The notes: a model not told the origin generated them from the letters alone. Numbered from the stretch's first letter, positions 1-10,020 are shown. The stretch is DNA of 64,000 bases from Bythopirellula goksoeyrii (GCF_008065115.1 NZ_CP042913.1:3941658-4005657), one strand, 5' to 3'. Program-made: numbers and translations.

Positions 1-428
1 GACCCGCTCGATCCAGTGCGTGATGGACCCGCTGTTCATTGTTCAGCAGGCACTCTTGGCCTGCACCTTGGTCGATAGGGTCACAACCAAGCTATCCACT
101 TATTCATCTTTCGCAACTCTTGTACCGCTCGAATCCTGCGACCCCGTTCAGGAGTGTTAGAGACCTTGAAGGGAGAAGTGAGCGATTCCGCCCACCCGGA
201 ATCCAAGTTGCCCACTTAATGTCGGTGGAATCAATAACGGCTGTGAACAAAAGCTTTAGTAGCTTTCAACGAAAAATGTCGGAAAACTTGGACGGTTTAC
301 GAGTAACTATATAGGGGCACTTCGGTGGTAGCGACAACCACCAGAGTGCTGGAAGCAAGACTCAGCGTTTGGCGAGAAGCGCTAAGCGTGAGTGATCAGT
401 ATACCCTTGGCAAATAAGGAGAGTAGAG
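1..428. other. left-edge stretch with no supported gene
   Basis: No recognisable protein, RNA or repeat. One 91-codon open frame (39-314) has an arginine- and serine-rich translation without a recognisable domain and no convincing ribosome binding site. The last bases hold the Shine-Dalgarno sequence of the next gene. Confidence 0.5.
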
Positions 429-1451
429 ATGAAAACTGCATCTATTTTCTTGGCAACGTTCGTATGCAACACATTTTTGGGGTTGTTATCCCACGCCGCG
501 CCGATTGCGAGTGAATCCTTCGCTACTTCCGCCGGGGGCAACGACTATGTTTCGTTTACTTCAATTCTGAGCCAAAATCCCACCGTCGGAGCGAGTGGTT
601 TCGTGGGTCCGTGGGGGAATTGCTGCACTGGTGCCCTAGTCCCGGTCCCGGGTGGATTAACGCATGAATTGACCCCTGGTGAGACGTTTAATGGCCATTT
701 GGTCGGCTATACGTCGAACAGTTCTGCTACACGCAATCTGAGTCGCGAAATCGACTACACACCCAGCGACGGCACCTACTATATGAGCATGCTACTACGC
801 AAGAATGCTCCAACGACGCGTGGGGATCTCCTCGCCGGATTAGGACGCTCGCAAGGTGCAGAGACCTCCATCTTTGGAATTGACGGAACTTGGCTCGGAT
901 TCGTAGACGGCGGCATCTCGTTTTTCTGGGGACCAGACGCGCATCTAAGCACTGTACTCCCCGAATCGCAAATGAACGTCGACGAAACCTACTTTGCGTT
1001 GCTGCAATACGATTTCACCACGTTAGGGCCCGACAAGGTGACCGCGACGATCTATGACGGCTCGTCCGCAGAGGTTGCTAGTCAGTCGTTCCCAGGACTT
1101 GACCTCGATCAGACCATGGGACGGTTTAGTGTCGTTACACAAGACTTCGGTCCCATCCCCGAATTGGACGAGTGGCGTTTTGGTACGGAGTTGCGGGATG
1201 TGATGGTACAGGCGCTACCCGGGGATTTCGATCTGGATGGCGACGTCGACGGAGCGGATTTCCTTATGTTGCAACGCAATCCCAGCATCGGCAACCTGGC
1301 CGAATGGCAAGCGAACTACGGCACACCCAATTTGCTGGCGGAAAGCCGAGCAGCAGTGCCCGAGCCCGCGACGGTGTTGCTGCTACTGGTAGGATTCGCG
1401 TTCGCTTGTATTCGTGGACCCATGTCACATCGAAATCAACAAATTCTTTAA
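429..1451 (+). CDS. PEP-CTERM secreted protein with dockerin-like module
   Basis: A 340-residue exported surface or matrix protein. The start is well placed: AAGGAG lies 9-10 bases before the ATG. Residues 1-24 form a signal peptide ending near SHAAP. The middle is a beta-rich region of unknown function. Near residues 262-295 there is an Asp-rich, dockerin-like calcium-binding segment (GDFDLDGDVDGADFLMLQR), common next to sorting signals in planctomycetes. The C-terminus has VPEPATVLLLLVGFAFAC followed by an Arg, a PEP-CTERM signal that exosortases recognise in known systems. The likely enzyme is the exosortase at 37.1 kb. The ligand or substrate cannot be deduced. Confidence 0.85.
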   Translation: MKTASIFLATFVCNTFLGLLSHAAPIASESFATSAGGNDYVSFTSILSQNPTVGASGFVGPWGNCCTGALVPVPGGLTHELTPGETFNGHLVGYTSNSSATRNLSREIDYTPSDGTYYMSMLLRKNAPTTRGDLLAGLGRSQGAETSIFGIDGTWLGFVDGGISFFWGPDAHLSTVLPESQMNVDETYFALLQYDFTTLGPDKVTATIYDGSSAEVASQSFPGLDLDQTMGRFSVVTQDFGPIPELDEWRFGTELRDVMVQALPGDFDLDGDVDGADFLMLQRNPSIGNLAEWQANYGTPNLLAESRAAVPEPATVLLLLVGFAFACIRGPMSHRNQQIL

Positions 1452-1771
1452 TAGTAGAAAAACCGAGAAACGGAGGAACATGATGCGATAGCAAATGGCA
1501 TGGGCGGCAGTCGCAGTGGCGACTCGGCTGTCGCCCAAAGTGTGATTGGGCAAAACGTTGGGCAACTAGGCGAGTGCCCCGAGCCATTAGCTTGGCTCCG
1601 TGATGACCCGTGCTGTAAGCGCTGACGGTTCTTCCATTGATACTTACAAGAAAGACTGTCGGACTCGTAGCACCGGTTCTCAAATAGTCGCCTTGATGTT
1701 TAGTTGTACAATAATTTTGAACCCACACCATTGATCTGTTCTTCGATTCGATGAAGGAAAGGAGGTGTGTG
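1452..1771. other. intergenic, no gene seen
   Basis: No supported coding region. A short dyad (AGTCGC/GCGACT near 1510-1530) lies just after the PEP-CTERM gene and may help end transcription, but no T-run follows. The last 20 bases contain the strong GGAGG site of the next gene. Confidence 0.4.
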
Positions 1772-2164
1772 ATGAAATGTCCACGTGACGGCTCGCGACT
1801 AGCAAGAGCCAAGATCGACGGTATTCGACTCAAGAAGTGCCCAGAATGTGCAGGAATCTGGCTCGACTTTCATGAGTTGGAGGCAGTCTGTGGGCTGAAA
1901 CTTGCCGATGTCGAAAGTCATCTTCGGGAGGAGGTTGATGAGATAGTCAACAACACCGACGCGGTCGCAGGTTATATGCGGTGCCCACGGTGCCCCAACG
2001 GTCGACTGCAACAGATAACTTACACAATCTTGCGGCCGGTTAGGATTGATCGCTGTGATCAATGCTTAGGGTGCTGGGTCGACCATGGTGAATTGGACGC
2101 GATCTTGCAGGAAAAGCAGACGCTCGATGAAGAATTATCGATAGCACATTTGCGGATGTTATAA
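1772..2164 (+). CDS. TFIIB-type zinc-ribbon protein, two ribbons
   Basis: A 130-residue cytosolic protein made of two zf-TFIIB-like zinc ribbons. The first has CPRDG then CPECAGIWLDFHELE (residues 3-40), the second CPRC then CDQCLGCWVDHGELD (about 76-115). Each gives CxxC/CxxC metal ligands followed by the W-[LV]-D-x-x-E-L signature typical of the family. The ATG at 1772 was chosen because AAAGGAGG sits 6-8 bases upstream; an in-frame ATG at 1751 would add only seven residues and place this site inside the gene. Families of this kind are often annotated as hypothetical and their role is not settled. It appears monocistronic. Confidence 0.85.
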   Translation: MKCPRDGSRLARAKIDGIRLKKCPECAGIWLDFHELEAVCGLKLADVESHLREEVDEIVNNTDAVAGYMRCPRCPNGRLQQITYTILRPVRIDRCDQCLGCWVDHGELDAILQEKQTLDEELSIAHLRML

Positions 2165-2364
2165 ATGGTGCCCCTGAGGTTTTGACTGCTAGCGTGGGGC
2201 CTTCTGTCTGCCACGAAGGCCGGTACTAACACTTCCTAGGGTTTTCGGTATCTGCCGCTTGGCCAGAGTTGCATGGATGTCCACATTGACAGCATATAAG
2301 GCTGAGATTGAGGGACTACGTGGTACTTCGAAATCTGGCACCTAAGAGAAGGAGGGACAAAATC

Positions 2365-2982
2365 ATGTTCACTCACAAAACGTTTGTACTTTCAATTTCA
2401 ATCATCGTATTGGCTATTTGCTCAACGGCGTCAACGCAACAGCAAAGTGACGAGACAGTTGATCGTGTCTCCCCGGCACCATACAACTCCCCTTCCGAAA
2501 ACATGCCAGAAGACAATCTCTCGGTTGCTTACGCCCGCGCCTGTCTAAGACTTGCCAAGGCAGAGCTTGCAGAGGCTCGAGAACAGAATCGTATGGTCAA
2601 AAAATCTGTTACAGATTACGACATCACACGACTGATTATGCAAGTTCGATTGGCTGAACAGAATCTGTCTCACGCGGAGCAGGGCTCAGACTTTAGCCAA
2701 TCGATAAAAGGACACGTAGAATTACAGTCACAATTGGCAGACTATGACCTCAAAGCAGCGGAAGAATTGCGGAATAAGAATGAGAGGCTGATTACCGATG
2801 CACAGATTGAGAGACTACGGAGTTACGCGGAAGTATGCAGATTACGTATGAAGTTGACTTGTGACCCTGTGAGTGCTTTGGCACTTGTCGACCACTTGCA
2901 TTGGGAGACACATCGCTTGAGCGAAGAAGTCTTGCAACTCAATCGGCGCATTGCTCGTCTCGAAGAATCAACGAACCGTTAA
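2365..2982 (+). CDS. secreted coiled-coil protein of unknown function
   Basis: A 205-residue protein that I do not recognise. The ATG at 2365 follows AAGGAGGGAC by about seven bases, better than the upstream in-frame start at 2308. Residues 1-24 look like a signal peptide (hydrophobic core VLSISIIVLAIC, cleavage near STASTQ). The rest is rich in Glu, Arg, Leu and Ala with heptad-like spacing (LRLAKAELAEAREQNR; LNRRIARLEE at the end), so it is predicted to be mostly helical coiled coil. Export to the periplasm or surface is inferred; no enzyme motif is visible. Confidence 0.7.
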   Translation: MFTHKTFVLSISIIVLAICSTASTQQQSDETVDRVSPAPYNSPSENMPEDNLSVAYARACLRLAKAELAEAREQNRMVKKSVTDYDITRLIMQVRLAEQNLSHAEQGSDFSQSIKGHVELQSQLADYDLKAAEELRNKNERLITDAQIERLRSYAEVCRLRMKLTCDPVSALALVDHLHWETHRLSEEVLQLNRRIARLEESTNR

Positions 2983-3195
2983 CTGGCAGCTGTGAATAAA
3001 GCATTTTTCTCTAACTGAGAGGCGAGGCTGCCTGGAGAATAGAATTGCACTATCAAACTAAGATGTGGCATATGTGCCGCTTCGCCAAAGCCTACATACA
3101 AATAGCAAATCTCGAAAACTCGCGCAGAGGCTACGAGGCAATTCGCAATTCGTCACCCAATTCTCATAGAACTATCGCAAGATAAAGAGTCTCTC

Positions 3196-3486
3196 ATGCA
3201 GATAGCATTGGTTATCGCTATGTTTGGGGTGGCTGCAATCGCCGTCACTGCCTGGGCGTGGCATCGTCGGAATATGCCGGTGATCGGTGCGTTGACCGCG
3301 TTTTTTCTAGGACCATCCTGGGGAGCGTTCTTATACTCGTTGGTATTTTGCACGGACGGGTCGCCGGATGCCTGGGGCCTGCTCGTAGGCTTCAGCCTTG
3401 GAATCGGCGGATTATATGTGGGAGTCCCAGCCGGGTTGTTTCTGGCGGTACTGCAGATCTTTGCTCGAATAGGCCGTCGTTATTGA
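3196..3486 (+). CDS. small membrane protein, about three TM helices
   Basis: A 96-residue hydrophobic protein with likely membrane segments at residues 2-22, 31-50 and 60-88 and short polar turns containing HRR and GSPDAW. No clear Shine-Dalgarno sequence precedes the ATG, so the start is uncertain. No domain recognised. Hydrophobic patterning and an uninterrupted frame support a real gene; function unknown. Confidence 0.55.
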   Translation: MQIALVIAMFGVAAIAVTAWAWHRRNMPVIGALTAFFLGPSWGAFLYSLVFCTDGSPDAWGLLVGFSLGIGGLYVGVPAGLFLAVLQIFARIGRRY

Positions 3487-3867
3487 GGCAACAGTGAATA
3501 ATGGCAAATGACGACTGTTTTTCGGAGCTTTCTTCTCAGGCAAAGCTCTCGGGAGAGCCCGCGTCGATCTGCTACGCCGTGGATGACACAAGTTAGCGTT
3601 GCGCCCACATGTCGAATCGCAATTTGCAAACAACCGCCAGTATCCTGCACGCTGAGGTGAGACACACCGACTGTAATCCGGCATAGCAGAAACTGACTGA
3701 GGGTGACCCATCCGACCGGAGTTGCGTCCGACTCGAACTTGCAGAGTTCTTGTCGGGGATTTCTGACCTCTTATAGCATTTCACTAACCCCTTCGAGCTG
3801 ACGGGTGATGCAACCTCGCTCATTTTGTAGGTCACCGAACTGAAGGAGGTCGTGCAACCGCAGCGAA
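3487..3867. other. intergenic, no gene seen
   Basis: About 380 bases between a plus-strand gene and the 3' end of a minus-strand gene. Short open frames here have no recognisable similarity and no ribosome binding sites. Confidence 0.45.
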
Positions 3868-3905
3868 ATAGAAAAGTAGAAAATTGCGGTTGGTGTGTTA
3901 ACCGC
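3868..3905 (-). terminator. probable terminator of the 3898-7710 gene
   Basis: On the minus strand GCGGTT and AACCGC (3905-3900 and 3891-3886) form a short stem that overlaps the stop codon, followed by a T-rich tract (AATTTTCTACTTTTC). This is the layout of an intrinsic terminator, although the stem is short. Confidence 0.5.
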
Positions 3906-6900
3906 CGACTTTATCAACTTGCAGCTTTTCCGAGCGGCTGCACCAATTGAGAAAGGCGACCCAGGGCCGCTTGGACGGACTCGCCCCAGCAAGCAAGATG
4001 TGCCTAACTCTCGAATTCCAGCGATAACGAGTAAGCACCCAGCCCATCGCCGCCATCAGCAGCAGCGTCGAATCCGGTGGCTCAGGTACTACAATGTCCG
4101 CCAGGGAGACTGTGTTCGAGACCACGTTGCCGAAGTTCAGCTGCCAGTCGTTCAAGTCAGAGGGGCTGAGTGGACTGGGTGATCCACCGCGATGCCAGAT
4201 TAGGAAGTCATTGCCGTCCACGTCGAGATCACTATCGAAGTCACCGATTAGGCTGGCATTCGAGAGCGCTCCCAACGTTATTAACCCGTCGGCGTAATTG
4301 ATGTCTAGCGTTTGCTGAACTCCTTGCGGCAAGACGATCTCGGCGAATTGTCCCGTTGGGGTCCCGAACGAACCGCTAAAGAGCGTAAACGACTCTCCCA
4401 TCAGGGGGACAAACCCGTCCAGGAAGGAGAGTACCAGTGAACCACCGAGTGTGAGGTCTTCATGGACCACAATTTGATCGCTCAACGTGCCGAGCTCGAA
4501 CCGAACTTCCGAGTCGCTTTGAAGCGTCAAGCTGTCAACGGTTAAGACGCCGGGACTCGTACCGGGAGAGAAAATTCCTCCGGTGAGGACGTTCACTCCA
4601 CCTTCGATGGAACCGGTGCCGCCCAGGGTTGCACCGCCAAGAACGACGGCTCCTCCTCTTATCGAGCCATTCACGTTCAGCGTTCCTTGCGCAACGGTCG
4701 TGACTCCGTCATAAGTATTCGCACCGCCCAAGATGAGCGTACCGCCGCCGATTTTTGTGAGAGTTCCGTCCGTATCCGCCGGGTTTGGGTCGATCAATTG
4801 CCCATCGAAGGTGCCGTCGAGCCCCAGTCCACCAACATTCAGGTGCGACTGCATCAAGACTGTTCCTCCCGTTCCGACGAGAGAACCAATGGAAGTGCCG
4901 CCGTAAAACTGGTTGCCAAGCAGGTTCAGGACAGCATCCTGCTGCGTGATAATTGTGGCCAAGTCCGCCTTCGCCCCAAGCGCAAAAGCAAGACGCCCTC
5001 CGGGGGCACCGTTCAGCCCAGCGCCAACCAAGATCGTACTCGCTCCGGCATTGGAAGACTCCTGTCCGAAGGAAACAAGTCCTCCCAAAGTTCCCGGTCC
5101 ACTGCCGCCTTCAATGACGATCTGGGCGTTACCGGCCGTTGCGTTCGCGGCAAAATTCAAACTTCCGGCCACACCTCCCCCGCGGACGGTGATCGTCGAC
5201 TGGTCGGCCGAGACGGACGAAACCCCTGGGAAATTGATCCCACCGTTGAACGTCCCTGTCGCATTGCTGCCGATGTCGATATTTGCAGACCCGGCGGTCG
5301 TGTAGTCGAAAAAGTTGAGGACGCCCGTCGAACCCACGTCGATGTCGCTGTTCTGTGCCGTCGAGGTAGCATAGAACTCAATGCTGCCAAGTGCTCCCGG
5401 CATAATCTCGAGGTGTGCATTGCCGGCAGAGGCCTCGTGGTCGAAACGGATGACGGAAGAAGCACTGCCAGGAAACATGCGAAGGTTACTCTGAGCGGCA
5501 TTGGAATTGTCATTAAAGTAAACTGCCCCACCGAAGCCGACCGTCACCGGTTCAATGTCGATCGTGGCAGTGCCTGCTGTGGCAAAATCGTGAAACTCCG
5601 TACGACCGGCAGACCAGCCACTGGGATAGTTATGGATCCGTGAGCCGCCAGCGGTTGAATCGTCGAAGAACTGGGTAACCCCCCCATTGGCGAACAGGAC
5701 GTTTGCGCTTCCATTGTTGTGAATCGTCGCAGTCCCTGCGGTCGAATCATCACGAAACCGCGTTAAACCTCCCAAGAGAAGCGATCCACTACTGCCTTGG
5801 TTCGTGATGATCGCATTGCCAGCCGTCGCTACAACGTCGAAAACCGTCGTCCCACCACTGAGTTCTCCACCGGCTACCAAAGCACTTTCATTCGTAATCG
5901 TCGACTGAGCTGCCGTCGAATTGTGATTAAAGAATGTCGCTCCTCCCGTACCATCGGCGTAGCTCGATCCATGGTTGACAATCGCTGCGCCCATCGCGGT
6001 CGAAAGATCGTTGAAGTGGGTTGTGCCACGATTGTCGGTCGCTTCAAAGCTGCCATCGTTGTCGATCCGAGCGAACATCGCCGAGGCCGCGTTGCTAAAA
6101 ATTGTTTGTGCCCCGAAACCAGACGCCGTTTCTCCCAGAGGGAGTGAGACGCCAATTCGCCCTGCGCGATTTCGTAAATTCGCGCTCCCTGCAGTGGAAC
6201 TATTCTTGAAACTCAACACCCCGCCGAAGGCTCCGTCACCGCTGCCACCAGTCAAATCAAACGACGCCGTCCCGGCCGTTGCATTGTTGAGAAAATCCAC
6301 CCGGACGATCCCGTGGCGAATGAGGCCCAGTTCCTGGCCCACCTGCTGAAGCACGGTGACGTCCCCGTGCAACTCGTAGTTGAGGTTGCCCGCCGAGGAA
6401 CTGTTGCGAAAGATCATGTCCGCGCCTGCGTCAGGCAGCAACGTGGCCGCCGCGGACGGATCGTCTTCAAACGATTCCAACACGATCGTTTGTGGAACCG
6501 CAGAACTTGAGGCAAAGCCAGGGCCGGTGATTTCGGTTATGGTTCGCAGTCCAAATCGTAGTGTGTAAGACGGTGCACTTGCAGTAAACGAAATGGAATT
6601 GAGAAACTGCGTCTGGGGAAAAATCCCGCCGGCATCCGAATACTTGATTTCGACATCCGTCTGCGAACTCGTGTCGAACACGATATTGTCCCCATTAGTC
6701 GGCACCGCGGCAGGCGACCAGTTCTGGGCATCGAGCCAAAGGTTACTGACTGCGCCGGCCCAAGTCGTCGTTTGTGGAAACACATTCACGGTCCAGCCCA
6801 TGTCCAGCAGCATTCCCCGCTCTCTGGGAGTGAGTGAACGCGTCAGCTGTCCCGGAGACCCGAACGGCGTCATCAGCACCGTCGTATAGGTTGCCTCATC

Positions 6901-7710
6901 CAGATGCGAGAGAGTCGACCCAGCGAGATACGGATTCGGAGCATAGATTTTGGGAGCCATGCCGGCATTGCCCAGCACTCCATTGGCACCACTCCAAAAG
7001 AGATTGTCGCTGGTAAGATTGACCGCTCGCGCGGCAGTGCTCATCGTATTCAGCGGAGTCCCAAAAGAGCCAACCGTGATGAAGCCGTCGTAGATAGAAG
7101 GGCTTTCAAAGATGTCGCCATCTTCAAGAAAGTGGGTTGTGAAACCAAGTCCATGAGTCATCTCGTGCATTGCCACGCGAATGAGGTCTTGCTCTGTCGA
7201 GGAGGGCGACCCGTCGAGTCCCGTATAGAACGAGACGGTCGAGTTGAAGCGAATTTTGATATCATGGGCAAAAACATTCAGATCCTGTCCCAAGAGATGA
7301 TTCGCCAGGGCAGATGGATAGGCCCGGTTTGCCAGCAGACCGTCTGGCTCATCAATCAGCGTATCCGAGGAAGTCGAGGCATTGGTGGTCGGGCCCAAAT
7401 TCTCAAAGACGGCTCGTACGGTAATCACTTCCCCTTCAAAACTTGGAATCAGATAGCTGCCCAGGATCTGCCCAGCCCGTTCCATCGCGGCGCGGCGATT
7501 ATCACCTAGGATGGGGTCCCAGAAACCTTCGTCGGGAGCATCGTCGTACGTAAACTGAAAGGGGATCGCCTCAGCAATGCTGATCACTGCCATCGCAACC
7601 AAGAGACTGACAACGAATCGAAACAAAGCTCGCGAGAAGAAAGCGAGGCCATCAGGCCCCCTCAGCAGAAAAGAACCCATGATGCCGATCTCCCAGGCAC
7701 ACCAGCCCAA
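3898..7710 (-). CDS. secreted metalloprotease/adhesin with autotransporter-type repeats, PEP-CTERM
   Basis: A 1270-residue surface protein. The N-terminus (hydrophobic near residues 30-47) is an export signal; ATG at 7680 is an alternative start. Residues about 60-310 look like a zinc metallopeptidase with HEMTHGLGF near residue 182 (HExxH plus a third His in TTHF). Residues about 430-960 are a long array of 25-35 residue beta-helix-like units built on DxSTAGxAxIxNxGS. Around 985-1040 there is an autotransporter-associated strand repeat (GGGTLILGGANTYDG, TLNVNGS). A dockerin-like module (GDFDSDLDVDGNDFLIWHR) is near 1158-1178, then VPEPPDSTLLLMAAMGWVL as sorting signal. Unusually, about 35 residues follow the signal. 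Probably a cell-surface protease or adhesin; substrate unknown. Confidence 0.85.
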   Translation of the reverse strand: MGWCAWEIGIMGSFLLRGPDGLAFFSRALFRFVVSLLVAMAVISIAEAIPFQFTYDDAPDEGFWDPILGDNRRAAMERAGQILGSYLIPSFEGEVITVRAVFENLGPTTNASTSSDTLIDEPDGLLANRAYPSALANHLLGQDLNVFAHDIKIRFNSTVSFYTGLDGSPSSTEQDLIRVAMHEMTHGLGFTTHFLEDGDIFESPSIYDGFITVGSFGTPLNTMSTAARAVNLTSDNLFWSGANGVLGNAGMAPKIYAPNPYLAGSTLSHLDEATYTTVLMTPFGSPGQLTRSLTPRERGMLLDMGWTVNVFPQTTTWAGAVSNLWLDAQNWSPAAVPTNGDNIVFDTSSQTDVEIKYSDAGGIFPQTQFLNSISFTASAPSYTLRFGLRTITEITGPGFASSSAVPQTIVLESFEDDPSAAATLLPDAGADMIFRNSSSAGNLNYELHGDVTVLQQVGQELGLIRHGIVRVDFLNNATAGTASFDLTGGSGDGAFGGVLSFKNSSTAGSANLRNRAGRIGVSLPLGETASGFGAQTIFSNAASAMFARIDNDGSFEATDNRGTTHFNDLSTAMGAAIVNHGSSYADGTGGATFFNHNSTAAQSTITNESALVAGGELSGGTTVFDVVATAGNAIITNQGSSGSLLLGGLTRFRDDSTAGTATIHNNGSANVLFANGGVTQFFDDSTAGGSRIHNYPSGWSAGRTEFHDFATAGTATIDIEPVTVGFGGAVYFNDNSNAAQSNLRMFPGSASSVIRFDHEASAGNAHLEIMPGALGSIEFYATSTAQNSDIDVGSTGVLNFFDYTTAGSANIDIGSNATGTFNGGINFPGVSSVSADQSTITVRGGGVAGSLNFAANATAGNAQIVIEGGSGPGTLGGLVSFGQESSNAGASTILVGAGLNGAPGGRLAFALGAKADLATIITQQDAVLNLLGNQFYGGTSIGSLVGTGGTVLMQSHLNVGGLGLDGTFDGQLIDPNPADTDGTLTKIGGGTLILGGANTYDGVTTVAQGTLNVNGSIRGGAVVLGGATLGGTGSIEGGVNVLTGGIFSPGTSPGVLTVDSLTLQSDSEVRFELGTLSDQIVVHEDLTLGGSLVLSFLDGFVPLMGESFTLFSGSFGTPTGQFAEIVLPQGVQQTLDINYADGLITLGALSNASLIGDFDSDLDVDGNDFLIWHRGGSPSPLSPSDLNDWQLNFGNVVSNTVSLADIVVPEPPDSTLLLMAAMGWVLTRYRWNSRVRHILLAGASPSKRPWVAFLNWCSRSEKLQVDKVGG

Positions 7711-8135
7711 TGCGGGGCAGCGCGCCCACGAGACGACAACTTCAGGCTGAGGTTGGTAGCGCTCGGGGCAGAATGATTATCTTAACCCCTGGCATGATTT
7801 GCAAGAGTCCGCCTTGATCGGATTTAGAAGTCAAGCTCCGTACCCATGAGTCCCACTCTGACATTTTGGCGTTGAAATGGGGATTGCCGCATTTCATTTT
7901 TTATTTGCTATTTGCATCACCATCCGATGCGATGGGATACTTTTGTCTTCCGTGCATGAATGCGTGACCTTCTCAAATGGCGACTCAAACTAACGTCGGT
8001 GATTTCGACCAAAAACAATTCTTGGTTATTCATCGTGCTCGTGGGTGCACCACCGAAGCGGCGAAAGACTCTTGCAACTTCCAGCGGTCTACCGTCGACA
8101 AGGACACCTCTTGCAGTTCACCGAACTTCTTGGCC
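7711..8135. other. upstream region of the adhesin gene, no gene seen
   Basis: No supported coding region. Probably contains the promoter of the minus-strand adhesin gene near 7711-7800. The right end adjoins the inverted repeat of the IS4-type element. Overlapping short open frames at 7960-8256 have no recognisable domain. Confidence 0.4.
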
Positions 8136-8171
8136 GCTGAAGTTGGACCAACTCATCGTTCCACATAAGTC
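8136..8171. repeat. left terminal inverted repeat of the IS4-type element
   Basis: Begins GCTGAAGTTGG and ends CACATAAGTC. Its reverse complement recurs at 9763-9798 with two differences. Confidence 0.7.
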
Positions 8172-8190
8172 ATCGTCAAAAAAAAGAGAA

Positions 8191-9609
8191 CTAGTCCGGT
8201 CCGAATGTCTGCCAGGCGGTGGACAGGTCGTAAACTCGCTGCAGCCCGAACCATAGTGTTTGCGTACCCGGGCGTGTCGATTGTCGGATGACGTAGCCTC
8301 CTAGCGAAGCAATCATGCGGATCATCTCATTCAATGGCGGTGGGGTAGATGGCGGATTCGCTTTGCGAATCGTCATCCACACCGACTTCCACTCGCTCGG
8401 TTCGAAGATCAGCTCACAACTTAGTTCTGGACACTCGCTTCCCAGTCGCGATAGATACATCACCTTCCAAGCGATAATGGCGTAGACTGCCAAACAATTG
8501 AGGATTCGCTCTAGTGTCTCCAACTGACGATCTTCTATCCGACAGCCGCTCTTCAGCGTTCGAAAATAGATTTCAATTTGCCAACGAATGCAGTAGTAAG
8601 CAATGATTTGCCGCACTTGCTGGACCTCTTCGATCGGAAGTGTTGTCGCGAGCAACCATTGGATCGGTGCAACGCCATTTGGGGGATTGGATTCTTCGGC
8701 GAGGACGAGGTTTAACGTGACGTCGGACAGTTTGCGATTGCGACCTGCTCGATACGGAGGACGCACCGTCACGGTGGTGGCTCGGACTTCTAGTTCCGCA
8801 AGGCGTGCCTCGCGTGATTCGTGACGTTTGCGCTTATTCGTGGGCCGTTTCGTGGTGCGACCACTGACGTTCACGCTACATTGATACAGACACTTTGTAG
8901 CGCGAGCCGCTTCTAGCCACGTCACCTCCGTGTCCACCGTAATCCGCTTCTTGCAGGCACGCACTAATAAGTGCACCTCGCCACTTGAAGTTGTTCGTGG
9001 TTCGCAGTACAGTTCATAAACGTCCGCTTCACTGTCGGCAATGCAGACACAAATCGTCTGGGGACAGGTGTCGGCAACTTCGCGCGCTGCCCGCAGGCCT
9101 TCGATCCACCTATAAGTTTCTTTTTCTTCGATGGGTGTCTTTCGTACCCAGCGCCCCTTTTCGTTCGTGGTCATTTTCTTGATCTTGCTACGAGTCCAAC
9201 ATTTCTGCCAGGCGATGCCGAGGGGCAAGCCGTGTTCATTAAAGGCAACCAACGGGTGAAAGAAAGCGCCAAGACGAGTATGGTATTCCAGAGGGCCAGC
9301 CCCGCGGACTTGCTGCTTCGGTCGGGTCAAGTCGAGATCTGTCGTATCCTGGACTAACAAGGCAACCTCGGCTTGAGAAACTCTTTCCCGTGTGGCCTCG
9401 ATATGCGGCTTGAGGATTCTTTCGGGCGAGACCTTGTCATTGTCGAAGAAACGATAAGCGGCTTCCATTTCCGCTCGACCATGGGTGGCGGCGGGGACGC
9501 TCATGTTGGGCTTCGCGCCGAGCGATTCAATGACCTTGCCCAGCCGTATGGTCAACCGATGGTCGCCAAGCTTGGCACCGCGAACTTCGTCTCGTAGCGA
9601 AACGGACAT
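8191..9609 (-). CDS. IS4-family transposase, Tn5-like
   Basis: A 472-residue DDE transposase. The start at 9609 has GGAGGTCCCC just upstream; an ATG at 9633 adds eight residues. Family landmarks in order: KLGDHRL and an AAYRFFDND segment in the N-terminal DNA-binding part, then the catalytic aspartate in LLVQDTTDLDLT, the second in CIADSEADVYEL, and the IS4 YREK signature Y-2-R-3-E-6-K within YCIRWQIEIYFRTLK, where Glu is the third catalytic acid. Length is normal for IS50-type enzymes and no frame break is seen. It lies close inside the inverted repeats. Confidence 0.92.
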   Translation of the reverse strand: MSVSLRDEVRGAKLGDHRLTIRLGKVIESLGAKPNMSVPAATHGRAEMEAAYRFFDNDKVSPERILKPHIEATRERVSQAEVALLVQDTTDLDLTRPKQQVRGAGPLEYHTRLGAFFHPLVAFNEHGLPLGIAWQKCWTRSKIKKMTTNEKGRWVRKTPIEEKETYRWIEGLRAAREVADTCPQTICVCIADSEADVYELYCEPRTTSSGEVHLLVRACKKRITVDTEVTWLEAARATKCLYQCSVNVSGRTTKRPTNKRKRHESREARLAELEVRATTVTVRPPYRAGRNRKLSDVTLNLVLAEESNPPNGVAPIQWLLATTLPIEEVQQVRQIIAYYCIRWQIEIYFRTLKSGCRIEDRQLETLERILNCLAVYAIIAWKVMYLSRLGSECPELSCELIFEPSEWKSVWMTIRKANPPSTPPPLNEMIRMIASLGGYVIRQSTRPGTQTLWFGLQRVYDLSTAWQTFGPD

Positions 9610-9762
9610 CGGGGACCTCCATGAAAGAAGCAAAGAAAAGTAACGTGCTTCTCAACACAGTCCCTCGAAAATGACAAGCCAAAGAATCATTCGCAGCCAA
9701 GCTGATCTGGGCAAGGTCGATAGCAATACTATCACGAGACGCTGGTATAGCAGTGCATGCGA

Positions 9763-9798
9763 GACTTGTGTGGAACGATGAGTTGGACCAACTTCAGC
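9763..9798. repeat. right terminal inverted repeat of the IS4-type element
   Basis: Begins GACTTGTGTGG and ends CAACTTCAGC, the inverted partner of 8136-8171. Confidence 0.7.
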
Positions 9799-10020
9799 GA
9801 CTTTCGACTCGCAGAAACTGATGGAGGTGACGGAGACCTCTGCAGTAGCGCCATCACATCGACAACGGGCAAGCGTTGGGTCATGGATCGCTTGCGCGGG
9901 CGAGAATTTGAGCGTAATGAAGGATTCGTCTATGCACCACATTTAGAATTGCCTCACTACAATTGAACGACGTCTATTCTCAAGTTGGCAGCCTTGCAGT
10001 AGTAAAGAAAGTTGGCATGT

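Larger units (their letters stand above)
8136..9798 (-). mobile_element. IS4-family (Tn5/IS50-like) insertion element
   Basis: A single transposase gene bounded by 36-bp inverted repeats at 8136-8171 and 9763-9798 that match at 34 of 36 positions by eye. No target duplication is evident at the outer edges (CTTGGCC left, GACTTTC right), so the exact ends may differ or the flanks may have changed. The transposase is intact, so the element may still be mobile. Confidence 0.7.

Noticed and set aside
4687-5643. 318-codon open frame opposite the large adhesin gene
   Set aside because: Antisense shadow of a repetitive coding region; Arg/Thr-rich and no domain.
9799-10020. Target-site duplication for the IS4-type element
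   Set aside because: Flanks at 8135 and 9799 share no 8-10 base direct repeat.
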